A DNA stretch of 48,869 nucleotides from Bacteroidales bacterium (GTDB lineage Bacteria; Bacteroidota; Bacteroidia; Bacteroidales; GWA2-32-17), in contig JAOADU010000020.1 in the NCBI GenBank assembly GCA_026417155.1, positions 1-48,869 of the forward strand, given 5' to 3'. Below the pieces are notes generated by a model. The model worked only from the letters and a program-made list of their open reading frames with translations. It was not told where the DNA came from and did not search any database. A program made the position numbers and the translations under genes. Of this stretch, positions 28,091 to 36,290 are shown piece by piece (the first letter of the stretch is position 1; each line of letters starts with the position of its first letter).

Positions 28091-28122
28091 TTTGAATAAT
28101 ACAAAAAGACCCATTATTTTTG
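28091..28122 (+). promoter_or_regulatory. Strong Bacteroidota-type promoter for the aspartase-family gene
   Basis: TTTG at 28091-28094 and TATTTTTG at 28115-28122, 20 bases apart, fit the consensus exactly. The ATG is at 28135, so the leader is very short. An imperfect inverted repeat (CTTTTTTG with ACAAAAAG, 28087-28108) overlaps the -33 region and could serve as a weak terminator for the adhesin gene or an operator; it may be chance. Confidence 0.75.
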
Positions 28123-28134
28123 ATAAAAAAATTC

Positions 28135-29562
28135 ATGCGTATTGAAAAAGACTTTTTAGGCACTGTGGAGCTTCCTAATGAGGTAATGTATGGAATTCAT
28201 TCACATCGTGCCAGACAAAATTTTGATAATATTACATCTTTCCCCTTTTCATGGTATTGTGCCATGGGCACAGTAAAATACGCTTGTTATCTAACATACA
28301 AGAAATTTAAACAAACAGCAAGTCAACAGATACAAAGTCCTAAAATTAGTTTCATTGATGACAATGTTATTGATGCACTAATTCAAAGTTCTTTAGACGT
28401 CTCTACAGGAAAATACTTCGAACATTTTATTGTTCCAGCTATACAGGGAGGAGCAGGTACAAGTATCAATATGAATATAAACGAAATAATTACAAACGCC
28501 GCACTCAAGTATTTAGGTTATAAGCCTGGAGATTATCATATCATTGATCCCATTGAACATGCAAATATATTTCAATCAACTAATGATACTGTTGCCACAG
28601 CATTACGAATTGCCATCATGCAACTATTACAACAACTCGAAGAAGCTATAAATCAAACTCGTTTCAGTTTCGAACAATTAGAGCGACAATTTCGCGATAC
28701 ACTCCGACCCGGTTACACACAAATGCAAGAAGCTGTTCCAACAAGTTTTGGGAAAATGTTTTCGGCATATAACGATGCTCTTTCGCGCGACTGGTGGAGA
28801 GTTTCGAAATGTTTTGAACGAATTAAAACAGTTAATCTTGGTGGAGGAGCTATTGGCACAGGATTAGCAGTTCCTCGTTTTTTTATTGTGGAGGTTGTTA
28901 ACGAATTAAAGCAAATTACTCATTTACCCTTAGCTCGAAGTGAAAATTTAGTAGATACTACACAAAACTTTGATAGTTTTGTGGAGGTACATGCTATTCT
29001 TAAATCACATGCTGTAAATTTAGAAAAAATTTCCAACGACATCAGAATTTTATCTGCCGATATAGGACATAAAATCATGAATATACCTGCAGTACAAGCA
29101 GGTAGCAGCATTATGCCCGGTAAAGTGAATCCCGTAATTAATGAATTTATTATAAGCATTGCTCATCAAATATATGCTAACGATTTGTTAATAAGTAACC
29201 TATGTGGACAAGGATTGCTAGAACTTAATCCTTATGTTCCTACTATAGGCAAGGCAATCATCGAAAGTTTAACTTTACTCATTTCGGCAAACAAAAGCTT
29301 TACAAATTATTGCATTAATCATATAATCATTAAAGAAAATTACTCGCTTGAACTCCTTTATAAAAGTGCTTCTATTACTACTGCATTAATACCATATATT
29401 GGTTATCATAAAGCCACAGAAATTGCTCTATTAATGAAAAATGAGGATTTAACAGTCTTCGAAGCAAATAATAAATTGAAATATTTACCTAATGAGAAAC
29501 TCCAGCAAATATTAACTCCCCATGCTTTGATTCAACTCGGATATTCTATAAAAGAACTTTAA
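28135..29562 (+). CDS. aspA: Aspartate ammonia-lyase (aspartase/fumarase superfamily)
   Basis: The ATG at 28135 gives 475 residues (the family is about 465-480) and the usual 'MRIEKDFLGTVELPNE' start; a TTG at 28120 lies in the promoter and is rejected. Motifs: 'GGAGTSINMNINEI' (105-118), 'QSTND' (147-151), 'TQMQEAVP' (195-202), 'NLGGGAIGTGL' (234-244) and the signature loop 'GSSIMPGKVNP' (323-333). The enzyme reversibly converts L-aspartate to fumarate and ammonia. The Q-x-Q in 'TQMQEA' matches aspartases as I recall them, rather than the T-H of fumarases, but several positions ('NPVINEF', 'LNPYVPTIG') depart from textbook AspA, so a related lyase is possible. rsmE follows after two bases. 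Confidence 0.82.
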   Translation: MRIEKDFLGTVELPNEVMYGIHSHRARQNFDNITSFPFSWYCAMGTVKYACYLTYKKFKQTASQQIQSPKISFIDDNVIDALIQSSLDVSTGKYFEHFIVPAIQGGAGTSINMNINEIITNAALKYLGYKPGDYHIIDPIEHANIFQSTNDTVATALRIAIMQLLQQLEEAINQTRFSFEQLERQFRDTLRPGYTQMQEAVPTSFGKMFSAYNDALSRDWWRVSKCFERIKTVNLGGGAIGTGLAVPRFFIVEVVNELKQITHLPLARSENLVDTTQNFDSFVEVHAILKSHAVNLEKISNDIRILSADIGHKIMNIPAVQAGSSIMPGKVNPVINEFIISIAHQIYANDLLISNLCGQGLLELNPYVPTIGKAIIESLTLLISANKSFTNYCINHIIIKENYSLELLYKSASITTALIPYIGYHKATEIALLMKNEDLTVFEANNKLKYLPNEKLQQILTPHALIQLGYSIKEL

Positions 29563-29564
29563 TT

Positions 29565-30290
29565 ATGATTATTCGGTCAAACACTCCTTATTTCTTCTGC
29601 GAACAATATTTTGATATAAACCAATTCATTACTATTTCTCCCGAAGAAGCAAAACATATTATCAAATCGCATAGACTTACAAAAGGGGATGAAGTAATTT
29701 TAGTAAACGGGAAAGGACTTAAAGGGAAAGCCATAATAATTGACCATAATGTCAAACATACGGTTCTTTCTGTTGTCGAAGTTATCAATGACACGCCGCT
29801 ACCCTATAAACTACACATTGCCATGAGCATTCTTCAACATCCCGAACGATTTGAATGGTTTGTAGAAAAAGCCACTGAAATTGGAATTAGCGAAATAACT
29901 CCTATAATAACTCAACGCACAGTAAAAAAAAACATTAATACTGAACGGTTAAGAAAAATTGCTATTGCTGCTATTAAACAAAGTCGTCAATCGTATTTGC
30001 CCATAATAAATAATCCTTTACCATTTATTCGTTTTTTAAAGAATTTTACAGCCGACATTAAAGCCATTGCTGTTTGTTTTCATGAACGTGTACCTTTATC
30101 AAGCTTAATATCAAATAATTATCAATCATATTTATTTTTAATAGGACCTGAAGGCGACTTTACCGATGAAGAAATAAAATTAGCCCATGAAAATCAATTT
30201 ATTTCTATTCTTTTAGGACATAATATCTTACGCACCGAAACATCGGGAATTTATATTGCAACGATATTAAAAAATTTTTATTCGATATAA
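29565..30290 (+). CDS. rsmE: 16S rRNA (uracil-1498-N3)-methyltransferase
   Basis: RsmE methylates N3 of U1498 in 16S rRNA with S-adenosylmethionine. The 241-residue protein has the N-terminal PUA-like domain (to about 70) and a SPOUT methyltransferase domain. It shows 'QHPERFEWFVEKATEIGISEITP', the SAM-binding 'LIGPEGDFTDEE', and the knot-forming 'LLGHNILRTETSGIYI', which are hallmarks of the family. It starts two bases after the aspA stop, so the two are cotranscribed. Its 3' end overlaps the convergent oxidoreductase by 13 bases, the longest such overlap in the window. Confidence 0.95.
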   Translation: MIIRSNTPYFFCEQYFDINQFITISPEEAKHIIKSHRLTKGDEVILVNGKGLKGKAIIIDHNVKHTVLSVVEVINDTPLPYKLHIAMSILQHPERFEWFVEKATEIGISEITPIITQRTVKKNINTERLRKIAIAAIKQSRQSYLPIINNPLPFIRFLKNFTADIKAIAVCFHERVPLSSLISNNYQSYLFLIGPEGDFTDEEIKLAHENQFISILLGHNILRTETSGIYIATILKNFYSI

Positions 30291-31822
30291 ACTGCATTTG
30301 CTACATTTATGCCATCCAATGCCGAAGAAGTAATACCTCCAGCATATCCGGCACCTTCACCACATGGATATAAATGTTTAATTTGAACATGCTCAAATGT
30401 ATTTTCATTTCGCGGTATTCGTACAGGTGAACTAGTGCGAGATTCTATACCTATCATTAAAACATCGTCATTAATAAATAATGGCATTCTTTTCTGAATT
30501 CTCTGAAACGCCATAGTCAATTTTTCTCTTAACAATAGTGGCAACCATTCATGAAAAGGACTTGATACAACACCAGGAATATACGAAGTTTTTGGTAATG
30601 AAGTCGAAACCTTATTGTGTAAAAAATCAATTACACGCTGAGCAGGTGCTTTTAATCCATCGTTTGCTTGTTTAAATGCATTTTTTTCTAATTCATGCTG
30701 AAAAGAAAGCATGTCGGTTGCAGTTGCTTGCTGTGCAATGTCTTCGGTACGAATTTCGACAACAAAGCCACTATTAGCAAAGGGCGAATTTCGCTTCGAC
30801 GACGACATGCCATTTACTACTATTGTTTCTTTTTCGGTCATTGCAGGAACAATACTTCCACCAGGGCACATGCAAAAAGAATACACACCTCTGCCATTAA
30901 TTTGCTCAACTATTGCATACTCTGCTGGAGGCAAATATTTGATGTATGATGAACCATGATACTGCATTAAATTAATGAGATCTTGTTTATGTTCAAGTCT
31001 GACACCTACTGCAAAACCTTTGGGTTGCAATGATAACCCCTTATGAAACAATACATCGTAAACATACCGTGATGAATGTCCTGATGCTAAAATTACTGCA
31101 TCGGCATATATTTTATCTTTAGTATTAACAGTAATCCCCTTACATTCGTCGTTTTCGATGATTAAATCGGTCATTTGACATGAAAAGTAAATTTCGCCTC
31201 CAGCATTTAATATCCATTTTCTGATATTTTCAATAATAATCGGCAATTTATCGCTTCCAATGTGGGGATGAGATTCATATAGAATTGTATCGCTTGCCCC
31301 TGCTTGAACTAATGTTTGCAAAAACCATTCAATATTACCTCTTTTGACTGAACGTGAATACAGCTTGCCATCGGAAAAAGTACCTGCTCCACCTTCGCCA
31401 AAACAATAATTTGAGATCTCATTAACCGTATTAGTTCGATACATTAATGCTATATCTCTTTTTCTCTGATGTACATCATTGCCTTGTTCTATAATAATTG
31501 GTTTAATACCTCTTGCCAATAATTGTAACGATGCAAATAAACCTGCAGGACCCATTCCGACTATAATAACATTACCATTCTTTAACGGTAATTTTGGTTG
31601 AAATGCCACATTACTAATATTCGTGTTTTTTATTTCGTCAACTGTTACTTCTATCCGTAAAACAATTTTTATTTCAGGTTTTCTGGCATCAATAGACTTA
31701 CGAATTATTCTAAACGAGGTGATTCTTTTTTCGTCAATTTTTAAATATCTGGCTAATATTTTTTGTAGAGGAACTTCTTTGTATTCTTTCGGATTTAAAA
31801 CTAATTGAATTATTGTAATCAT
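30278..31822 (-). CDS. FAD-dependent oxidoreductase (COG2509 type)
   Basis: The ATG at 31822 gives a 514-residue cytoplasmic protein; a TTG six bases earlier is ignored. An N-terminal region (1-75) precedes a Rossmann FAD-binding motif 'IIVGMGPAGLFAS' (87-99). Later 'FGEGGAGTFSDGKLYSR' and the C-terminal 'YPCGEGAGYAGGITSSALDGI' are characteristic of the uncharacterised dehydrogenases that bacterial annotation often calls COG2509. A 'CMCPGGSI' motif lies mid-protein. The electron acceptor and substrate are unknown. The gene is monocistronic, tail-to-tail with rsmE, and divergent from the bactofilin gene across a 384-base gap. Confidence 0.9.
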   Translation of the reverse strand: MITIIQLVLNPKEYKEVPLQKILARYLKIDEKRITSFRIIRKSIDARKPEIKIVLRIEVTVDEIKNTNISNVAFQPKLPLKNGNVIIVGMGPAGLFASLQLLARGIKPIIIEQGNDVHQRKRDIALMYRTNTVNEISNYCFGEGGAGTFSDGKLYSRSVKRGNIEWFLQTLVQAGASDTILYESHPHIGSDKLPIIIENIRKWILNAGGEIYFSCQMTDLIIENDECKGITVNTKDKIYADAVILASGHSSRYVYDVLFHKGLSLQPKGFAVGVRLEHKQDLINLMQYHGSSYIKYLPPAEYAIVEQINGRGVYSFCMCPGGSIVPAMTEKETIVVNGMSSSKRNSPFANSGFVVEIRTEDIAQQATATDMLSFQHELEKNAFKQANDGLKAPAQRVIDFLHNKVSTSLPKTSYIPGVVSSPFHEWLPLLLREKLTMAFQRIQKRMPLFINDDVLMIGIESRTSSPVRIPRNENTFEHVQIKHLYPCGEGAGYAGGITSSALDGINVANAVYIE

Positions 31823-32206
31823 GGACAAAATTACTTTTTAGATTACATATAAAAAATGATTAGTTTTATTTTATTTGATTTGTCTTAATAAAGATTTCAT
31901 TATGCCGATCTTATCAGAACTAAAGAAAACATTACTATTATTTACAATATTTTAGGCAGACAAACAGCATTTTTTATATTATTCATGTAGATTATTAATT
32001 AATATATCACTTAAAATGTAATTAGTAAGAATATACAAGTTATAATCAACTCATACAATTTTTGAGTGGAATTATTGACATTAGTAACGACTGTAAGAAA
32101 CAATCGCTGCGATAAATAACCAATGATGCTTTTTTCTTTAAAAACATTTATTCTTAGCAAATATTAAAAATATTGATGTATATTTGAAGTCTAAATAAAT
32201 TTGGTT
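31823..32206. other. 384-base intergenic region between divergent genes
   Basis: This is the only non-coding stretch over 300 bases. It is strongly AT-rich. I see no tRNA, rRNA, riboswitch-like fold, or repeat. It contains the -7 box for the bactofilin gene near its right end. One frame (31892-31990) reads a short stop-bounded peptide with 'ITIIYNILGRQ', which looks a little like a type IX sorting-domain strand, but without other support it is not called a pseudogene. Otherwise I see nothing in it. Confidence 0.6.
32179..32186 (+). promoter_or_regulatory. Candidate -7 box for the bactofilin-AtpZ genes
   Basis: TATATTTG matches TAnnTTTG and lies 21 bases before the ATG at 32207. About 21 bases upstream the sequence is TTAG rather than TTTG, so only half of the promoter is well supported. 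Confidence 0.45.
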
Positions 32207-32578
32207 ATGGGAAAAAATCAAACCAATGAATTTTATCCAAATGCAATAAACATGATAGCCAAAACTACCAATATTGTTGGCGACATTGTTAGCGAAAGTG
32301 ATATACGAATAGATGGCAATATAAAAGGAACCATCCAAACAAAAGGAAAAATTGTTGTTGGTCAAACGGGGATTGTTGTTGGAACTATTCATTGTCAGAA
32401 TGCAGAAATTGAGGGCTCTGTTGAAGGTAAGATCCATGTAAAGGATTTATTATCGCTGAAATCTACTGCCAATATTCAAGGCGAAATATTTACAGGTAAA
32501 TTAGCCATCGAACCTAATGCAATTTTCACTGGTACTTGCAAAATGGGAGAATATACCACTCCACAAAATGAAAAATGA
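32207..32578 (+). CDS. Bactofilin family cytoskeletal protein
   Basis: The 123-residue protein is a typical bactofilin: a short N-terminal tail, then a right-handed beta-helix core with repeating 'GDIVSESDIRIDGNIKGTIQTKGKIVVG' type turns (about 28-110). The core runs through hydrophobic-alternating segments to 'NAIFTGTCKM'. Bactofilins polymerise without nucleotide into membrane-bound filaments and scaffolds. The ATG at 32207 is chosen over a TTG six bases earlier. The gene overlaps atpZ by 11 bases. In many Bacteroidota a bactofilin gene precedes the ATP synthase operon, which makes the downstream gene order here notable. Confidence 0.93.
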   Translation: MGKNQTNEFYPNAINMIAKTTNIVGDIVSESDIRIDGNIKGTIQTKGKIVVGQTGIVVGTIHCQNAEIEGSVEGKIHVKDLLSLKSTANIQGEIFTGKLAIEPNAIFTGTCKMGEYTTPQNEK

Positions 32579-32792
32579 TAAAATTAAACAAAGCAAGAAA
32601 TACTACGATTCATACGTTCGTTATTCAAGTATTGCTATTCAAATGGCTGTGATAATTATTTTAGGCATTTTTGGCGGAACATACATTGATGAGTGGTTAG
32701 TGTTGCGATTTCCGGTTTTTACCATTGTTTTATCATTAATATCGGTATCTGCTGCCATATATTTAGCTGTAAAAGATTTATTAAAAAAATAA
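32568..32792 (+). CDS. atpZ: AtpZ/AtpI family membrane protein
   Basis: The 74-residue protein has two membrane helices (about 22-42 and 50-68). The motif 'GIFGGTYIDEWL' with a Gly-rich first helix and Asp at the turn is the AtpZ/AtpI signature. These proteins assist assembly or magnesium supply of F1Fo ATP synthase. The ATG at 32568 is within the bactofilin gene (11-base overlap); an earlier in-frame opening is the bactofilin shadow. In ATP synthase operons this gene precedes atpB, but here the next genes are a small membrane protein and the Trk pair, with no F1Fo subunit in view. Confidence 0.88.
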   Translation: MKNDKIKQSKKYYDSYVRYSSIAIQMAVIIILGIFGGTYIDEWLVLRFPVFTIVLSLISVSAAIYLAVKDLLKK

Positions 32793-32863
32793 AATTAACT
32801 TAATATTGATATTATTATGACCATTTTAAATGTCTCAAATGCGAAGTTTTTAAAATTAACCAT

Positions 32864-33226
32864 ATGAAACCATTAAAAAATTTACTTTCTCTATTAATAT
32901 CGTTGATTATTTCTTATGCAGTTATTGTTTTATTCAATATTGGCTACGAATGGCTACTATTTATACCAATATACTTCTTTTTAATTACTTACTTGACAAT
33001 ATATTATTTAGCTTTACAACAAAAGAAAAACCAACGCTTGTATATCATTTCATACCTTAGCCTAACTATGATCCGACTGTTTATACATATAGCTATCATG
33101 GTTCTTCTATTTATCTTTACCAATGCCGAATATTTAATTGCTTCGTTGTTTTTATGTAATTATATCGTTTACAACATATTTGAACTTTCATTTTTATTAA
33201 AGAAAAAGAAAGAGCATACACATTAA
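32864..33226 (+). CDS. Small four-helix membrane protein (ATP synthase I-like)
   Basis: The 120-residue protein has four strongly hydrophobic helices (about 6-27, 30-52, 58-85 and 88-112) and a lysine-histidine tail ('KKKKEHTH'). It occupies the position of the short AtpI-like or 'hypothetical membrane' gene found between AtpZ and AtpB in Bacteroidota ATP synthase operons, and this placement is my main reason for the call. Sequence motifs alone do not identify it. It starts 71 bases after atpZ and ends 27 bases before trkH. Confidence 0.6.
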   Translation: MKPLKNLLSLLISLIISYAVIVLFNIGYEWLLFIPIYFFLITYLTIYYLALQQKKNQRLYIISYLSLTMIRLFIHIAIMVLLFIFTNAEYLIASLFLCNYIVYNIFELSFLLKKKKEHTH

Positions 33227-33253
33227 CATTATTTTTTTATACATTTGCTAAAC

Positions 33254-35080
33254 ATGAAGAGTCTTAAATATTATAAAAAAAATACACTTTTTATTATTGA
33301 AAAAAAATTTAATCAATTCATCCGAACTTTACAAACTTTTATTTCGAATTCCATATTTTTCATTTCCATCATTATTATTGGATTAACTATTTATCGGACA
33401 GGTTTTCCTCTTAACGATTCCAGAGATTTATTTATTAAAAGCATAATTCTCAATTTACAAATTTTACTGCTTATTTTGTTTATTATTCGTTTTTTTAAAT
33501 TAATTCATACTCGCTCAAAAAAACGAGTCATATTAGGGGAATTTTTATTAATTGCTTTGCTTTCTATTTTCGTTTTAGAACATTTTGTATTTCAACATAA
33601 ATTTAAACAAATATTAAGCAGTTGGTATAATTTTGCCGAATCTATTTATTTAGTAGGAACTAATATCATTATCTTTTTAATTGAATTTTCTAAAAAAAGC
33701 TTAAGATTTTTAGAAAAATACAATCCATCGGTATTGTTTCTATCCAGTTTTATTCTCCTAATTATTATAGGTACCTTATTGCTATTGCTTCCATCGGCAA
33801 CATACAAGGGAATTTCTTTAACCGACGCTTTTTTCATTTCTACATCGGCTGTATGTGTGACAGGTTTAATTACTGTCGATATTCCATCAACTTTTACTTT
33901 TTTTGGTAAAACCATTATTTTATCTCTCATACAAGCTGGTGGTATAGGCATAATGACATTTACAACATTTTTCGGATTATTTTTTACAGGTTCCAGTTCG
34001 TTCAAAGATCAATTAATTATTAAAGACATAATTGCTTCCGAAACAATATCGGAAATATTTAAAACTCTACTCAAAATTATTGTTTTTACGTTTATTATTG
34101 AATTTTTTGGCTTCATTTTCATTTGGTTTTCTATAGATCCCCACCTAACCCTTAATTCTGACAACATCAAATTTTCAATATTTCATACCGTTTCGGCATT
34201 TTGCAATGCTGGATTTAGCACAAAATCAGCAGGTTTAATGGATAGCATGCTTCAACACAATTACTTGCTGCACATGGTAATTGCTTTCTTAATTATTGCT
34301 GGTGGTATAGGATTCCCTATATTGCTTAATTACTACAAATTACTAAAACACTTATTTTACAATTTTGGTAGAATTCTAAAAGGGAAATCGTATTCGCATA
34401 AACCTCATATTATAAATGTTAATTCACGTTTGGTTATTATCACTACTTCTTTACTTATTTTATTTGGAGCAATATTTTTTCTGATATTTGAATACAACAA
34501 CAGTTTAAAAGGCTATTCATTGGGCGAAAAAATCATTTTTTCATTTTTTGCTTCCGTAACACCTCGAACGGCTGGTTTTAATACAATTGATTATGCAACA
34601 GTTTTGCCAATTACCGCGTTACTAACCATGTTTTTAATGTGGATAGGAGCTTCGCCATCGGGAACAGGTGGTGGAATAAAAACATCTACATTTGCCATTG
34701 CTATTTTAAATATTTTTAGTTTTGCTAAAGGCAAAAACCGCATCGAAGTGTGGCGTCGTGAAATCTCATCGCAAAGTGTACGCAAAGCATTTGCTGTTAT
34801 ACAACTATCATTGCTTGTAGTTGGTCTTTCTATTGTATTAGTGTCATCATTTAATCCAGAACTGGATTTCATTAAAGTAATTTTTGAATGCTTTTCGGCG
34901 TTTGGCACAGTAGGTTTATCAATGGGTATCACCCCCCACCTTTCTGAGGCAAGCAAATGGGTTATTATAGTAACGATGTTTTTAGGACGAGTTGGAACAC
35001 TTACGTTGTTTATAGCTTTTTTGCGAAAAGTAAGTACTGTAAAATATAAATATCCAACAGATGAAATATTAATAAATTAG
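33254..35080 (+). CDS. trkH: TrkH/KtrB family potassium uptake membrane protein
   Basis: The 608-residue protein has about 12 membrane segments. Residues 1-150 add four helices not found in the minimal KtrB subunit. The core (about 155-600) has four pore loops, with 'TSAVCVTGL', 'AFCNAGFS', 'TPRTAGFN' and 'FSAFGTVGLSMG', each carrying the glycine of the potassium selectivity filter. The protein is the potassium-conducting subunit and needs the RCK partner encoded next, which starts six bases after this stop. A TTG nine bases upstream is not used. The pair takes up potassium for turgor and osmotic balance. Confidence 0.93.
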   Translation: MKSLKYYKKNTLFIIEKKFNQFIRTLQTFISNSIFFISIIIIGLTIYRTGFPLNDSRDLFIKSIILNLQILLLILFIIRFFKLIHTRSKKRVILGEFLLIALLSIFVLEHFVFQHKFKQILSSWYNFAESIYLVGTNIIIFLIEFSKKSLRFLEKYNPSVLFLSSFILLIIIGTLLLLLPSATYKGISLTDAFFISTSAVCVTGLITVDIPSTFTFFGKTIILSLIQAGGIGIMTFTTFFGLFFTGSSSFKDQLIIKDIIASETISEIFKTLLKIIVFTFIIEFFGFIFIWFSIDPHLTLNSDNIKFSIFHTVSAFCNAGFSTKSAGLMDSMLQHNYLLHMVIAFLIIAGGIGFPILLNYYKLLKHLFYNFGRILKGKSYSHKPHIINVNSRLVIITTSLLILFGAIFFLIFEYNNSLKGYSLGEKIIFSFFASVTPRTAGFNTIDYATVLPITALLTMFLMWIGASPSGTGGGIKTSTFAIAILNIFSFAKGKNRIEVWRREISSQSVRKAFAVIQLSLLVVGLSIVLVSSFNPELDFIKVIFECFSAFGTVGLSMGITPHLSEASKWVIIVTMFLGRVGTLTLFIAFLRKVSTVKYKYPTDEILIN

Positions 35081-35086
35081 CAATAT

Positions 35087-35776
35087 ATGAAAGTCATTGT
35101 TATAGGTTTAGGAAATTTTGGCTCAGCAGTAGCTGTCAAACTTGCAGCTCTGGGACACGAAGTTATTGGCGTAGATTCTATTGAACAACGAGTAGAGAAT
35201 ATTAAAGACAAAATTACATATGCTATTACTGTTGATTGTACTGATGCAACGGTTATTAAAACTCTACCATTACAAGAAGCCGATATGGTACTAGTTGCCA
35301 TAGGCGAAGACTTGGGGGCGTCTATTCTAATTACCGCTTTGCTTAAAAAATATAACGTTAAACGAATCGTCAGTCGAGCTATATCACCGATACATCGCAC
35401 AATACTCGAAGCCATCGGAGTGATGGAAATACTAAACCCTGAGGAAGATTCTGCAAGTCGCTTTGTAACTAAGATTAACATGAAAAACGTTATCGACTCG
35501 CTTAATATTTCTGATGAATATTCTGTAATGGAGGTTTTGGTACCACATCAATACATTGGAATGACAGTAGCAGAAGTTGATTTACGAAGGAAAAATTCCA
35601 TTAATATTTTAACGATTAAAAAAGAAATTCAAAAACAAATTTTAACAAAAAATTATTACGAAACTAAAATTTTAGGAGTAGTTGCGGCCGAATATAAATT
35701 CGAAGCCAACGATGTATTAGTAATTTTTGGAAAGAATGACGATATAAAAAAATGGATTGAAAAAACAACTAAATAA
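35087..35776 (+). CDS. trkA: TrkA/KtrA potassium uptake regulatory subunit
   Basis: The 229-residue protein is a single RCK unit: an N-terminal Rossmann domain with 'GLGNFGSA' nucleotide-binding loop (7-14) and 'DCTDATVIKTL', then an RCK_C domain (about 140-225). The length fits the KtrA type (one RCK), not E. coli TrkA with two. It binds NAD(H) or ATP and gates the TrkH pore. folA starts one base after its stop, so trkH-trkA-folA is one transcript. Confidence 0.93.
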   Translation: MKVIVIGLGNFGSAVAVKLAALGHEVIGVDSIEQRVENIKDKITYAITVDCTDATVIKTLPLQEADMVLVAIGEDLGASILITALLKKYNVKRIVSRAISPIHRTILEAIGVMEILNPEEDSASRFVTKINMKNVIDSLNISDEYSVMEVLVPHQYIGMTVAEVDLRRKNSINILTIKKEIQKQILTKNYYETKILGVVAAEYKFEANDVLVIFGKNDDIKKWIEKTTK

Positions 35777-35777
35777 C

Positions 35778-36278
35778 ATGATTATTCAGAACTTAGCTAT
35801 TATTGTTGCTATTGCTCAAAATGGTGCAATTGGAAAAAAAAATCAACTTTTATGGCATATTCCCGAAGATTTAAAATATTTTAAAGAAACAACCATTAAT
35901 CATCCTGTAATTATGGGTTGGAATACATGGCTATCGTTGCCCAAAAAGCCTTTACCTAACAGATTAAACATTATTTTATCGTATGAAAACACTTGTTTAG
36001 AAGGATGCAAAGTATTTACGAATATTCCCGATTGCCTTGAATTTGTCAAACAGCAAGATAAAACTTGCTTCGTTATTGGTGGTGCAAGTATTTATAAACA
36101 AATGATTAAGTATTGTAACCAATTATTTATCACGTGGATTGAAAAAAATTGCGATGATGCCGATGCATTTTTCCCATTAGAAGAAATCCATCAATTTCAA
36201 TTAATTTCTGAAAAACAACAATATGCCAACTCTATAAATGCCAATTTAAGGTTTTGCGTTTATCTTCGTAATTTTTGA
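35778..36278 (+). CDS. folA: Dihydrofolate reductase
   Basis: DHFR reduces dihydrofolate to tetrahydrofolate with NADPH. The 166-residue protein is of normal length. The ATG at 35778 is one base after the trkA stop; the frame is open into trkA but this start gives the usual 'IIVAIAQNGAIGKKNQLLWHIPEDL' opening, with the catalytic acidic residue D31. 'VIMGWNTWLSL' occupies the cofactor-binding strand, where most DHFRs have Arg in place of this Trp ('MGRxT'). 'FVIGGASIYKQ' supplies the second glycine-rich loop. thyA is not next to it. It faces the MORN gene across 12 bases. Confidence 0.95.
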   Translation: MIIQNLAIIVAIAQNGAIGKKNQLLWHIPEDLKYFKETTINHPVIMGWNTWLSLPKKPLPNRLNIILSYENTCLEGCKVFTNIPDCLEFVKQQDKTCFVIGGASIYKQMIKYCNQLFITWIEKNCDDADAFFPLEEIHQFQLISEKQQYANSINANLRFCVYLRNF

Positions 36279-36290
36279 TGCTCTTATGAT

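Noticed and set aside
28087-28108. Inverted repeat as an adhesin terminator
   Set aside because: The stem is imperfect and overlaps the -33 box of the next promoter; there is no U-run directly after it, so it was left as a note only.
31823-32206. Possible small RNA or riboswitch in the longest gap
   Set aside because: No stable stem, tRNA-like cloverleaf or known aptamer motif could be seen by eye; low complexity AT sequence only.
33240-33247. TACATTTG as a promoter for trkH
   Set aside because: It matches the -7 form but is only six bases before the ATG and has no TTTG at the right upstream distance; the gene is probably read through from upstream.
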